Positions 35,581 through 49,610 of a stretch of DNA of 64,000 nucleotides are shown here, piece after piece; within the stretch, counting starts at the first letter, position 1, and every line of letters begins with the position of its first letter. Made by a program: the position numbers and the translations under genes. The notes below the pieces were generated by a model that searched no databases, was not told where the DNA came from, and saw only the letters and a program-made list of their open reading frames with translations. This stretch comes from Sinonovacula constricta (lineage: Eukaryota > Mollusca > Bivalvia > Cardiida > Solecurtidae), in NCBI GenBank assembly GCA_007844125.1, contig CM017563.1, positions 27,094,499 to 27,158,498 on the forward strand. Direction: 5' to 3'.

Positions 35581-36599
35581 GATGTACAATGTCCAGCCCA
35601 CACAAATAGATGTAACACGTCCAGCCGTGACAAATAGATGTAACATGTCCACCCGTCACAAATAGATGTAACATGTCCAGCCCGAACAAATAGATATAAC
35701 CTGTCCAGCCCCACTCAATAGACATAAGATTCCAACCCCACAGATAGATGTAACATGTCCAGCCGTCACAAAAAGATGAAACATATCAAGCGAACACAAA
35801 TAGATGAAACATTTCCAGCTCACATGAATAGATGTAAAATGTTCAGCCGTCACAAAAAGTTGTAACCTGTCCAGCCCCACTCAATAGACATAAGATTCCA
35901 ACCCCACAAAGATAGATGTAACATGTCCAGCCCACACAAATAGATGAAACATTTCCAGCCCACGTGAATAGATGTAACATGTCCACCCGTCATAACTAGT
36001 TGTAACCTGTCCAGCCCCACACAATAGACGTAATATTCAAACCCAACAAAGATAGATGTAACATGTCCAGCCCACAAAAATAGATGTAAACATGTCCAGC
36101 CCCACATAAGTAAATGTAACATGTCCAGCCTGAACAAATAGATATAACCTGTCCAGCCCCACACAAAAGACGTAATATTCAAACCCCACAAAGATAGATG
36201 TAACATGTCCAGCCCACAAAAATAGATGTAAACATGTCCAGCCCCACATAAGTAAATGTAACATGTCCAGCCTGAACAAATAGATGTAACATGTCCAGCC
36301 CACAAAAATAGATGTAAACATGTCCAGCCCCACATAAGTAAATGTAACATGTCCAGCCTGAACAAATAGATATAACCTGTCCAGCCCCACACAAAAGACG
36401 TAATATTCAAACCCCACAAAGATAGATGTAACATGTCCAGCCCACAAAAATAGATGTAAACATGTCCAGCCCCACATAAGTGAATGTAACATGTCCAGCC
36501 TGAACAAATAGATATAACCTGTCCAGCCCCTCATAAAGATAGATGTAACATGTCCAGCCGTCACAAATAAATGAAACATGTCCAGCCCGAACAAATAGT

Positions 36600-39500
36600 T
36601 ATAACCTGTTCAGCCCCACACAATAGACATAAAACTTCAACATAATTAAGATAGATGTAACATGTCCAGCCGTCACAAATAGATGAAACATGTCCAGCCT
36701 ACACAAATAGATGAAACATGTCCAGCCCACACAAATAGATGAATTGGTCCAGCCCACACAAATAGATATAACATTTCCAGCCCACATGAACAGATATAAC
36801 CTGTCAAGACCCACACAATAGACGTAAGATTCCAACCCCACAAAGATAGATGTTACATGTCCAGCCCCACAAATAGATGTAACATGTTAAGCCCCACATA
36901 AGTAAATGGAACATATCCAGCCCGAACAAATAGATATACCCTGTCCAGCCCCACACAAAAGACATAAGATTCCAACCCCACAAAGATAGATGTAACATGT
37001 CCAGCCCACAAAAATAGATGTAACATGTCCAGCCCCACATAAGTAAATGTAACATTTCTAGCCAAAAGGAATAGGCGTAAGATTCGGGCCCACAAAAATA
37101 AATGTTACATGTCCAGCCCACAAAAAGAGATGTAACATGTCCAGGCCCAGGGAAATAGATGCTACACGTCCAGTTTACACAAATAGATGTAAAATGTACA
37201 GCCCCACAAAGATAGATGTAACATGTCTAGCTCGAACAAATAGATATAACCTGTCCAGCCCCACACAATAGACGTAAGATTCCAACCCCACAAAGATAGA
37301 TGTTACATGTCCAGCCCCACAAATAGATGTAACATGTTCAGCCCCACATAAGTAAATGTAACATATCCAGCCGTCACAAATAGATATACCCTGTCCAGCC
37401 CCACACAAAAGACGTAAGATTCCCACCCCACAAAGATAGGTGTAACATGTCCAGCCCACAAAAATAGATGTAACATGTCCAGCCACACATAAGTAAATGT
37501 AACATTTCTAGCCAAAAGGAATAAGCGTAAGATTGGGGCCCACAAAAATAAATGTTACATGTCCAGCCCACAAAAAGAGATGTAACATGTCCAGGCCCAG
37601 GGAAATAGATGCTACACGTCCAGTTTACACAAATAGATGTAAAATGTACAGCCCCACAAAGATAGATGTAACATATCTAGCTCGAACAAATAGATATAAC
37701 CTGTCCAGCCCCACACAACAGACATAAGATTCCAACCCCACAAAGATAGATGTAACATGTCCAGCCGTCACAAATAGATGTAACATGTCCAGCCCGAACA
37801 AATAGTTATAACCTGTCCAGCCCCACACAATAGACATAAGATTTCAACCTCATACAGATAGATGTAACATGTCCAGCCTACACAAATAGATGAAACATGT
37901 TTAGCCCACACAAATAGATGAATTGGTCCAGCCCACACAAATAGATATAACATATCCAGCCCACATGAACAGATGTAACACGTCCAGCCGTCACAAATAG
38001 ATGTAACATGTCCACCCGTCACAAATAGATGTAACATGTCCAGCCCCAAATTTGTAAATGTAACATGTCCAGCCTGAACAAATAGATATAACCTGTCCAG
38101 CCCCACACAACAGACATAAGATTTCAACCTCATTAAGATAGATGTAACATGTCCAGCCGTCACAAATAGAGGTAACATGTCCAGCCCCACACAATAGACA
38201 TAAGATTTCAACCTCATTAAGATAGATGTAACATGTCCAGCCGTCACAAATAGATGAAACATGTCCAGCCTACACAAATAGATGAAACATGTCCAGCCCA
38301 CACAAATAGATGAATTGGTCCAGTCCACACAAATAGATATAACATTTCCAGCCCACATGAATAGATATAACCTGTCAAGACCCACACAATAGACGTAAGA
38401 TTCCAACCCCACAAAGACAGATGTTACATGTCCAGCCCACAAAGTAGATGTAACATGTCCAGCCCGAACAAATAGAAATAACCTGTCCAGCCCCAGTCAA
38501 TAGACATAAGATTCCAACCCCACAGATAGATGTAACATGTCCAGCCGTCACAAAAAGATGAAACATATCAAGCGAACACAAATAGATGAAACATTTCCAG
38601 CTCACATGAATAGATGTAAAATGTTCAGCCGTCACAAATAGTTGTAACCTGTCCAGCCCCACTCAATAGACATAAGATTCCAACCCCACAAAGATAGATG
38701 TAACATGTCCAGCCCACACAAATAGATGAAACATTTCCAGCCCACGTGAATAGATGTAACATGTCCACCCGTCACAACTAGTTGTAACCTGTCCAGCCCC
38801 ACACAATAGACGAAATATTCAAACCCCACAAAGATAGATGTAACATGTCCAGCCCACAAAAATAGATGTAAACATGTCCAGCCCCACATAAGTAAATGTA
38901 ACATGTCCAGCCTGAACAAATAGATATAACCTGTCCAGCCCCACACAAAAGACGTAATTTTCAAACCCCACAAAGATAGATGTAACATGTCCAGCCCACA
39001 AAAATAGATGTAAACATGTCCAGCCCCACATAAGTAAATGTAACATGTCCAGCCTGAACAAATAGATGTAACATGTCCAGCCCACAAAAATAGATGTAAA
39101 CATGTCCAGCCCCACATAAGTAAATGTAACATGTCCAGCCTGAACAAATAGATATAACCTGTCCAGCCCCTCATAAAGATAGATGTAACATGTCCAGCCG
39201 TCACAAATAAATGAAACATGTCCAGCCCGAACAAATAGTTATAACCTGTTCAGCCCCACACAATAGACATAAAACTTCAACATAATTAAGATAGATGTAA
39301 CATGTCCAGCCGTCACAAATAGATGTAACATGTCCAGCCCCACACAATAGACATAAAACTTCAACATAATTAAGATAGATGTAACATGTCCAGCCGTCAC
39401 AAATAGTTGTAACCTGTCCAGCCTACACAAATAGATGAAACATGTCCAGCCCACACAAATAGATGAATTGGTCCAGCCCACACAAATAGATATAACATTT

Positions 39501-41690
39501 CCAGCCCACATGAACAGATATAACCTGTCAAGACCCACACAATAGACGTAAGATTCCAACCCCACAAAGATAGATGTTACATGTCCAGCCCCACAAATAG
39601 ATGTAACATGTTAAGCCCCACATAAGTAAATGGAACATATCCAGCCCGAACAAATAGATATACCCTGTCCAGCCCCACACAAAAGACATAAGATTCCAAC
39701 CCCACAAAGATAGATGTAACATGTCCAGCCCACAAAAATAGATGTAACATGTCCAGCCCCACATAAGTAAATGTAACATTTCTAGCCAAAAGGAATAGGC
39801 GTAAGATTCGGGCCCACAAAAATAAATGTTACATGTCCAGCCCACAAAAAGAGATGTAACATGTCCAGGCCCAGGGAAATAGATGCTACACGTCCAGTTT
39901 ACACAAATAGATGTAAAATGTACAGCCCCACAAAGATAGATGTAACATGTCTAGCTCGAACAAATAGATATAACCTGTCCAGCCCCACACAATAGACGTA
40001 AGATTCCAACCCCACAAAGATAGATGTTACATGTCCAGCCCCACAAATAGATGTAACATGTTCAGCCCCACAAAAGTAAATGTAACATATCCAGCCCGAA
40101 CAAATAGATATACCCTGTCCAGCCCCACACAAAAGACGTAAGATTCCCACCCCACAAAGATAGGTGTAACATGTCCAGCCCACAAAAATAGATGTAACAT
40201 GTCCAGCCACACATAAGTAAATGTAACATTTCTAGCCAAAAGGAATAAGCGTAAGATTGGGGCCCACAAAAATAAATGTTACATGTCCAGCCCACAAAAA
40301 GAGATGTAACATGTCCAGGCCCAGGGAAATAGATGCTACACGTCCAGTTTACACAAATAGATGTAAAATGTACAGCCCCACAAAGATAGATGTAACATGT
40401 CTAGCTCGAACAAATAGATATAACCTGTCCAGCCCCACACAATAGACGTAAGATTCCAACCCCACAAAGATAGATGTTACATGTCCAGCCCCACAAATAG
40501 ATGTAACATGTTCAGCCCCACATAAGTAAATGTAACATATCCAGCCCGAACAAATAGATATACCCTGTCCAGCCCCACACAAAAGACGTAAGATTCCCAC
40601 CCCACAAAGATAGGTGTAACATGTCCAGCCCACAAAAATAGATGTAACATGTCCAGCCACACATAAGTAAATGTAACATTTCTAGCCAAAAGGAATAAGC
40701 GTAAGATTGGGGCCCACAAAAATAAATGTTACATGTCCAGCCCACAAAAAGAGATGTAACATGTCCAGGCCCAGGGAAATAGATGCTACACGTCCAGTTT
40801 ACACAAATAGATGTAAAATGTACAGCCCCACAAAGATAGATGTAACATATCTAGCTCGAACAAATAGATATAACCTGTCCAGCCCCACACAACAGACATA
40901 AGATTCCAACCCCACAAAGATAGATGTAACATGTCCAGCCGTCACAAATAGATGTAACATGTCCAGCCCGAACAAATAGTTATAACCTGTCCAGCCCCAC
41001 ACAATAGACATAAGATTTCAACCTCATACAGATAGATGTAACATGTCCAGCCTACACAAATAGATGAAACATGTTTAGCCCACACAAATAGATGAATTGG
41101 TCCAGCCCACACAAATAGATATAACATATCCAGCCCACATGAACAGATGTAACACGTCCAGCCGTCACAAATAGATGTAACATGTCCACCCGTCACAAAT
41201 AGATGTAACATGTCCAGCCCCAAATTTGTAAATGTAACATGTCCAGCCCGAACAAATAGATATAACCTGTCCAGCCCCACACAACAGACATAAGATTTCA
41301 ACCCCACAAAGATAGATGTAACATGTCCAGCCGTCACAAATAGATGTAACATGTCCAGCCCCACACAATAGACATAAGATTTCAACCTCATTAAGATAGA
41401 TGTAACATGTCCAGCCGTCACAAATAGATGAAACATGTCCAGCCTACACAAATAGATGAAACATGTCCAGCCCACACAAATAGATGAATTGGTCCAGTCC
41501 ACACAAATAGATATAACATTTCCAGCCCACATGAATAGATATAACCTGTCAAGACCCACACAATAGACGTAAGATTCCAACCCCACAAAGATAGATGTTA
41601 CATGTCCAGTCCACAAAGTAGATGTAACATGTCCAGCCCGAACAAATAGAAATAACCTGTCCAGCCCCACTCAATAGACATAAGATTCCA
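36600..41690. repeat. Satellite B, nested higher-order repeats (450, 2,724 and 3,174 bp)
   Basis: A 450-bp block marked by 'gattcgggcccacaaaaata' or 'gattggggcccac' sits at 37081 and 37531, and again at about 39805, 40255 and 40705. The whole 36.8-37.6-kb part recurs at an offset of 2,724 bp, and 37.63-38.44 kb recurs at 3,174 bp (2,724 plus 450). So one copy of the larger repeat has two 450-bp blocks and the other has three. Confidence 0.85.
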
Positions 41691-41700
41691 ACCCCACAAA

Positions 41701-44700
41701 GATAGATGTAACACGTCCAGCCTTCACAAATAGATGTAACATGTCCAGCCGTCACAAATAGATGAAACATGTCCAGCCCACACAAATAGATGAAACATTT
41801 CCAGCTCACATGAATAGATGTAAAATGTTCATCCGTCACAAATAGTTGTAACCTGTCCAGCCCCACACAATAGACGTAAGATTTCAACCCCACAAAGATA
41901 GATGTAACATGTCCAGCCCACAAAAATAGATGTAACATGTCCAGCCCCACATAAGTAAATGTAACATGTCCAGCCTGAACAAATAGATATAACCTGTCCA
42001 GCCCCACACAATAGACGTAAGATTCCAACCCCACAAAGATAGATGTAACATGTCCAGCCCACAAAGTAGATGTAACATGTCCAGCCCACAAAAATAGATG
42101 TAACATGTCCAGCCCACAAAGTAGATGTAACATGTCCAGCCCCACAAATATAGATGTAACATGTCCAGCCCCACAAATATAGATGTAACATAGCAAGGCG
42201 CACAAAAATAGATGTAACATGTCCAGTCCCACAAATATAGATGTAACATGTCCAGCCCACAAAAATAGATGTAACATGTCCAGCCGACAAAAATAGACAT
42301 AACATGTCCAGCCCCTCATAAGTAAATGTAACATGTCCAGCCCACATGAATAGATATAACCTGTCCAGACCCATACAATAGACGTAAGATTCCAACCCCA
42401 CAAAGATAGATGTAATATCTCCAGCCCACAAAAAAAGATGTAACATGTTCAGCCCATAAAAATAGATGTAACATGTCCAGCCCACAAATATAGATGTAAC
42501 ATGTCAAGGCGCACAAAAATAGATGTAACATGTCCAGTCCCACAAATATAGATGTAACATGTCCAGCCCACAAAAATAGATGTAACATGTTCAGCCGACA
42601 AAAATAGACATAACATGTCCAGCCCCTCATAAGTAAATGTAACATGTCCAGCCCACATGAATAGATATAACCTGTCCAGACCCATACAATAGACGTAAGA
42701 TTCCAACCCCACAAAGATAGATGTAACATCTCCAGCCCACAAAAAAAGATGTAACATGTTCAGCCCCACATCCACATAAGTAAATGTAACATGTCCAGCC
42801 CGAACAAATAGATATACCCTGTCCAGCCCCACACAAAAGACATAAGTTTCCAAACCCACAAAGAGAGATGTAACATGTCTAGCCCCCCAAAATAGATGTA
42901 ACATGTCCAGCCCCACATAAGTAAATGTAACATTTCTAGCCAAAAGGAATAGGCGTAAGATTCGGGTCCACAAAAATAAATGTTACATGTCCAGCCAACA
43001 AAAAGAGATGTAACATGTCCCGGCACAGGAAAATAGATGCTTCACGTCCAGTTTACACAAATAGATGTAAAATGTCCAGCCCCACAAAGATAGATGTAAC
43101 ATGTCTAGCCCCACGAAAATAGATGTAACATGTCCAGCAACACGAAAGAAGATTTAGCAGGGTCAACATCACAATAATAGATGTAACATTTTCAGCCCCC
43201 AAAGTAGATGTAACATGTACATCCCACACAAATAGATGAAACATGTCCAGTCCCACAAAAAGATGTAACATGTCCAGCACCACAAATAGATGTAACATGT
43301 CTAGCCCACAGAAATAGATGTAACATGTCCAGCCCCACAAATAGATGTAACATGTCCAACCCCACAAATAGATGTAACACGTTCAGTCCCACACAAATAG
43401 ATGTAACATGTCCAGTCCCACACAAATAGATGTTACATGTCCAGTCCCACACAAATAGATGTAACATGTCCAACCCCACAAATAGATGTAACACGTTCAG
43501 TCCCACATAAATAGATGTAACATGTCCAGTCCCACACAAATAGATGTTACATGTCCAGTCCCACACAAATAGATGTTACATGTCCAGTCCCACAGAAATA
43601 GATGTAACATGTCTAGCCCCACAAGTAGATGTAACATGTCCAGTCCCACAAATAGTTGTAACATGTCCAGTCCCACACAAATAGATGTTACATGTCCAGT
43701 CCCACAGAAATAGATGTAACATGTCTAGCCCCACGAAAAAAGATGTAACATGTCCAGTCCCACAGAAATAGATGTAACATGTCCAGGTCACAGAAATAGA
43801 TGTAACATGTCTAGCCCACAGAAATAGATGTAACATGTCCAGCCCCACAAATAGATGTAACATGTCCAACCCCACAAATAGATGTAACACGTTCAGTCCC
43901 ACACAAATAGATGTAACATGTCCAGTCCCAAACAAATAGATGTTACATGTCCAGTCCCACACAAATAGATGTAACATGTCCAAGCCCACAAATAGATGTA
44001 ACACGTTCAGTCCCACACAAATAGATGTAACATGTCCAGTCCCACACAAATAGATGTTACATGTCCAGTCCCACACAAATAGATGTTACATGTCCAGTCC
44101 CACAGAAATAGATGTAACATGTCTAGCCCCACAAATAGATGTAACATGTCCAGTCCCACAAATAGTTGTAACATGTCCAGTCCCACACAAATAGATGTTA
44201 CATGTCCAGTCCCACAGAAATAGATGTAACATGTCTAGCCCCACAAATAGATGTAACATGTCCAGCCCACACAAATAGATGTAACATGTCCAGTCCCACA
44301 CAAATAGATGTAACATGTCCAGTCCCACACAAATAGATGTAACATGTCCAGGTCACAGAAATAGATGTAACATGTCCAGCCCACACAAATAGATGTTACA
44401 TGTCCAGTCCCACACAAATAGATGTAACATGTCCAGTCCCACACAAATAGATGTTACATGTCCAGTCCCACACAAATAGATGTAACATGTCCAACCCCAC
44501 AAATAGATGTAACACGTTCAGTCCCACACAAATAGATGTAACATGTCCAGTCCCACACAAATAGATGTTACATATCCAGTCCCACACAAATAGATGTTAC
44601 ATGTCCAGTCCCACAGAAATAGATGTAACATGTCTAGCCCCACAAATAGATGTAACATGTCCAGTCCATCAAATAGTTGTAACATGTCCAGTCCCACACA

Positions 44701-45658
44701 AATAGATGTTACATGTCCAGACCCACAGAAATAGATGTAACATGTCTAGCCCCACAAATAGATGTAACATGTCCAGCCCACACAAATAGATGTAACATGT
44801 CCAGTCCCACACAAATAGATGTAACATGTCCAGTCCCACACAAATAGATGTAACATGTCCAGGTCACAGAAATAGATGTAACATGTCCAGCCCACACAAA
44901 TAGATGTAACATGTCCAGTCCCACACAAATAGATGTAACATGTCCAGTCCCACACAAATAGATGTAACATGTCCAGGTCACACAAATAGATGTAACATGT
45001 CCAGCCCCACAAATAGATGTAACATGTCCAGCCCACAAAAATAGAAGTAACATGTCCAGGTCACAGAAATAGATGTAACATGTCCAGCCCCACAAATAGA
45101 TGTAACATGTCCAGCCCACACAAATAGATGTAACATGTCCAGTCCCACACAAATAGATGTAACATGTCCAGCCCACAAAAATAGAAGTAACATGTCCAGG
45201 TCACAGAAATAGATGTAACATGTCCAGCCCACACAAATAGATGTAACATGTCCAGTCCCACAAAAATAGAAGTAACATGTCCAGGTCACAGAAATAGATG
45301 TAACATGTCCAGCCCCACAAATAGATGTAACATGTCCAGTCCCACACAAATAGATGTAACATGTCCAGCCCACACAAATAGATGTAACATGTCCAGCCCA
45401 CAAAAATAGAAGTAACATGTCCAGGTCACAGAAATAGATGTAACATGTCCAGCCCCACAAATAGATGTAACATGTCCAGCCCACACAAATAGATGTAACA
45501 TGTCCAGTCCCACACAAATAGATGTAACATGTCCAGGTCACAGAAATAGATGTAACATGTCCAGCCCACACAAATAGATGTAACATGTCCAGCCCACACA
45601 AATAGATGTAACATGTCCAGTCCCACACAAATAGATGTAACATGTCCAGTCCCACAAA
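41701..45658. repeat. Satellite B, 3,958-bp higher-order unit, copy 1
   Basis: It starts at 'gatagatgtaacacgtccag' (41701) and runs to the same word at 45659. Copy 2 follows directly. The only difference I noticed between the copies is at 43625 (G) versus 47583 (A). Confidence 0.9.
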
Positions 45659-48600
45659 GATAGATGTAACACGTCCAGCCTTCACAAATAGATGTAACAT
45701 GTCCAGCCGTCACAAATAGATGAAACATGTCCAGCCCACACAAATAGATGAAACATTTCCAGCTCACATGAATAGATGTAAAATGTTCATCCGTCACAAA
45801 TAGTTGTAACCTGTCCAGCCCCACACAATAGACGTAAGATTTCAACCCCACAAAGATAGATGTAACATGTCCAGCCCACAAAAATAGATGTAACATGTCC
45901 AGCCCCACATAAGTAAATGTAACATGTCCAGCCTGAACAAATAGATATAACCTGTCCAGCCCCACACAATAGACGTAAGATTCCAACCCCACAAAGATAG
46001 ATGTAACATGTCCAGCCCACAAAGTAGATGTAACATGTCCAGCCCACAAAAATAGATGTAACATGTCCAGCCCACAAAGTAGATGTAACATGTCCAGCCC
46101 CACAAATATAGATGTAACATGTCCAGCCCCACAAATATAGATGTAACATAGCAAGGCGCACAAAAATAGATGTAACATGTCCAGTCCCACAAATATAGAT
46201 GTAACATGTCCAGCCCACAAAAATAGATGTAACATGTCCAGCCGACAAAAATAGACATAACATGTCCAGCCCCTCATAAGTAAATGTAACATGTCCAGCC
46301 CACATGAATAGATATAACCTGTCCAGACCCATACAATAGACGTAAGATTCCAACCCCACAAAGATAGATGTAATATCTCCAGCCCACAAAAAAAGATGTA
46401 ACATGTTCAGCCCATAAAAATAGATGTAACATGTCCAGCCCACAAATATAGATGTAACATGTCAAGGCGCACAAAAATAGATGTAACATGTCCAGTCCCA
46501 CAAATATAGATGTAACATGTCCAGCCCACAAAAATAGATGTAACATGTTCAGCCGACAAAAATAGACATAACATGTCCAGCCCCTCATAAGTAAATGTAA
46601 CATGTCCAGCCCACATGAATAGATATAACCTGTCCAGACCCATACAATAGACGTAAGATTCCAACCCCACAAAGATAGATGTAACATCTCCAGCCCACAA
46701 AAAAAGATGTAACATGTTCAGCCCCACATCCACATAAGTAAATGTAACATGTCCAGCCCGAACAAATAGATATACCCTGTCCAGCCCCACACAAAAGACA
46801 TAAGTTTCCAAACCCACAAAGAGAGATGTAACATGTCTAGCCCCCCAAAATAGATGTAACATGTCCAGCCCCACATAAGTAAATGTAACATTTCTAGCCA
46901 AAAGGAATAGGCGTAAGATTCGGGTCCACAAAAATAAATGTTACATGTCCAGCCAACAAAAAGAGATGTAACATGTCCCGGCACAGGAAAATAGATGCTT
47001 CACGTCCAGTTTACACAAATAGATGTAAAATGTCCAGCCCCACAAAGATAGATGTAACATGTCTAGCCCCACGAAAATAGATGTAACATGTCCAGCAACA
47101 CGAAAGAAGATTTAGCAGGGTCAACATCACAATAATAGATGTAACATTTTCAGCCCCCAAAGTAGATGTAACATGTACATCCCACACAAATAGATGAAAC
47201 ATGTCCAGTCCCACAAAAAGATGTAACATGTCCAGCACCACAAATAGATGTAACATGTCTAGCCCACAGAAATAGATGTAACATGTCCAGCCCCACAAAT
47301 AGATGTAACATGTCCAACCCCACAAATAGATGTAACACGTTCAGTCCCACACAAATAGATGTAACATGTCCAGTCCCACACAAATAGATGTTACATGTCC
47401 AGTCCCACACAAATAGATGTAACATGTCCAACCCCACAAATAGATGTAACACGTTCAGTCCCACATAAATAGATGTAACATGTCCAGTCCCACACAAATA
47501 GATGTTACATGTCCAGTCCCACACAAATAGATGTTACATGTCCAGTCCCACAGAAATAGATGTAACATGTCTAGCCCCACAAATAGATGTAACATGTCCA
47601 GTCCCACAAATAGTTGTAACATGTCCAGTCCCACACAAATAGATGTTACATGTCCAGTCCCACAGAAATAGATGTAACATGTCTAGCCCCACGAAAAAAG
47701 ATGTAACATGTCCAGTCCCACAGAAATAGATGTAACATGTCCAGGTCACAGAAATAGATGTAACATGTCTAGCCCACAGAAATAGATGTAACATGTCCAG
47801 CCCCACAAATAGATGTAACATGTCCAACCCCACAAATAGATGTAACACGTTCAGTCCCACACAAATAGATGTAACATGTCCAGTCCCAAACAAATAGATG
47901 TTACATGTCCAGTCCCACACAAATAGATGTAACATGTCCAAGCCCACAAATAGATGTAACACGTTCAGTCCCACACAAATAGATGTAACATGTCCAGTCC
48001 CACACAAATAGATGTTACATGTCCAGTCCCACACAAATAGATGTTACATGTCCAGTCCCACAGAAATAGATGTAACATGTCTAGCCCCACAAATAGATGT
48101 AACATGTCCAGTCCCACAAATAGTTGTAACATGTCCAGTCCCACACAAATAGATGTTACATGTCCAGTCCCACAGAAATAGATGTAACATGTCTAGCCCC
48201 ACAAATAGATGTAACATGTCCAGCCCACACAAATAGATGTAACATGTCCAGTCCCACACAAATAGATGTAACATGTCCAGTCCCACACAAATAGATGTAA
48301 CATGTCCAGGTCACAGAAATAGATGTAACATGTCCAGCCCACACAAATAGATGTTACATGTCCAGTCCCACACAAATAGATGTAACATGTCCAGTCCCAC
48401 ACAAATAGATGTTACATGTCCAGTCCCACACAAATAGATGTAACATGTCCAACCCCACAAATAGATGTAACACGTTCAGTCCCACACAAATAGATGTAAC
48501 ATGTCCAGTCCCACACAAATAGATGTTACATATCCAGTCCCACACAAATAGATGTTACATGTCCAGTCCCACAGAAATAGATGTAACATGTCTAGCCCCA

Positions 48601-49610
48601 CAAATAGATGTAACATGTCCAGTCCATCAAATAGTTGTAACATGTCCAGTCCCACACAAATAGATGTTACATGTCCAGACCCACAGAAATAGATGTAACA
48701 TGTCTAGCCCCACAAATAGATGTAACATGTCCAGCCCACACAAATAGATGTAACATGTCCAGTCCCACACAAATAGATGTAACATGTCCAGTCCCACACA
48801 AATAGATGTAACATGTCCAGGTCACAGAAATAGATGTAACATGTCCAGCCCACACAAATAGATGTAACATGTCCAGTCCCACACAAATAGATGTAACATG
48901 TCCAGTCCCACACAAATAGATGTAACATGTCCAGGTCACACAAATAGATGTAACATGTCCAGCCCCACAAATAGATGTAACATGTCCAGCCCACAAAAAT
49001 AGAAGTAACATGTCCAGGTCACAGAAATAGATGTAACATGTCCAGCCCCACAAATAGATGTAACATGTCCAGCCCACACAAATAGATGTAACATGTCCAG
49101 TCCCACACAAATAGATGTAACATGTCCAGCCCACAAAAATAGAAGTAACATGTCCAGGTCACAGAAATAGATGTAACATGTCCAGCCCACACAAATAGAT
49201 GTAACATGTCCAGTCCCACAAAAATAGAAGTAACATGTCCAGGTCACAGAAATAGATGTAACATGTCCAGCCCCACAAATAGATGTAACATGTCCAGTCC
49301 CACACAAATAGATGTAACATGTCCAGCCCACACAAATAGATGTAACATGTCCAGCCCACAAAAATAGAAGTAACATGTCCAGGTCACAGAAATAGATGTA
49401 ACATGTCCAGCCCCACAAATAGATGTAACATGTCCAGCCCACACAAATAGATGTAACATGTCCAGTCCCACACAAATAGATGTAACATGTCCAGGTCACA
49501 GAAATAGATGTAACATGTCCAGCCCACACAAATAGATGTAACATGTCCAGCCCACACAAATAGATGTAACATGTCCAGTCCCACACAAATAGATGTAACA
49601 TGTCCAGTCC
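45659..49610. repeat. Satellite B, 3,958-bp higher-order unit, copy 2
   Basis: Nearly identical to 41701-45658. Similarity ends near 49610, where 'cagtcccacagaaatag' replaces the 'cagtcccacaaagatag' junction seen at 45650. A shorter third relative of the diverged part of this unit lies at about 52975-53930, recognised by 'agcaacacgaaagaagattt' at 53829. Confidence 0.9.
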
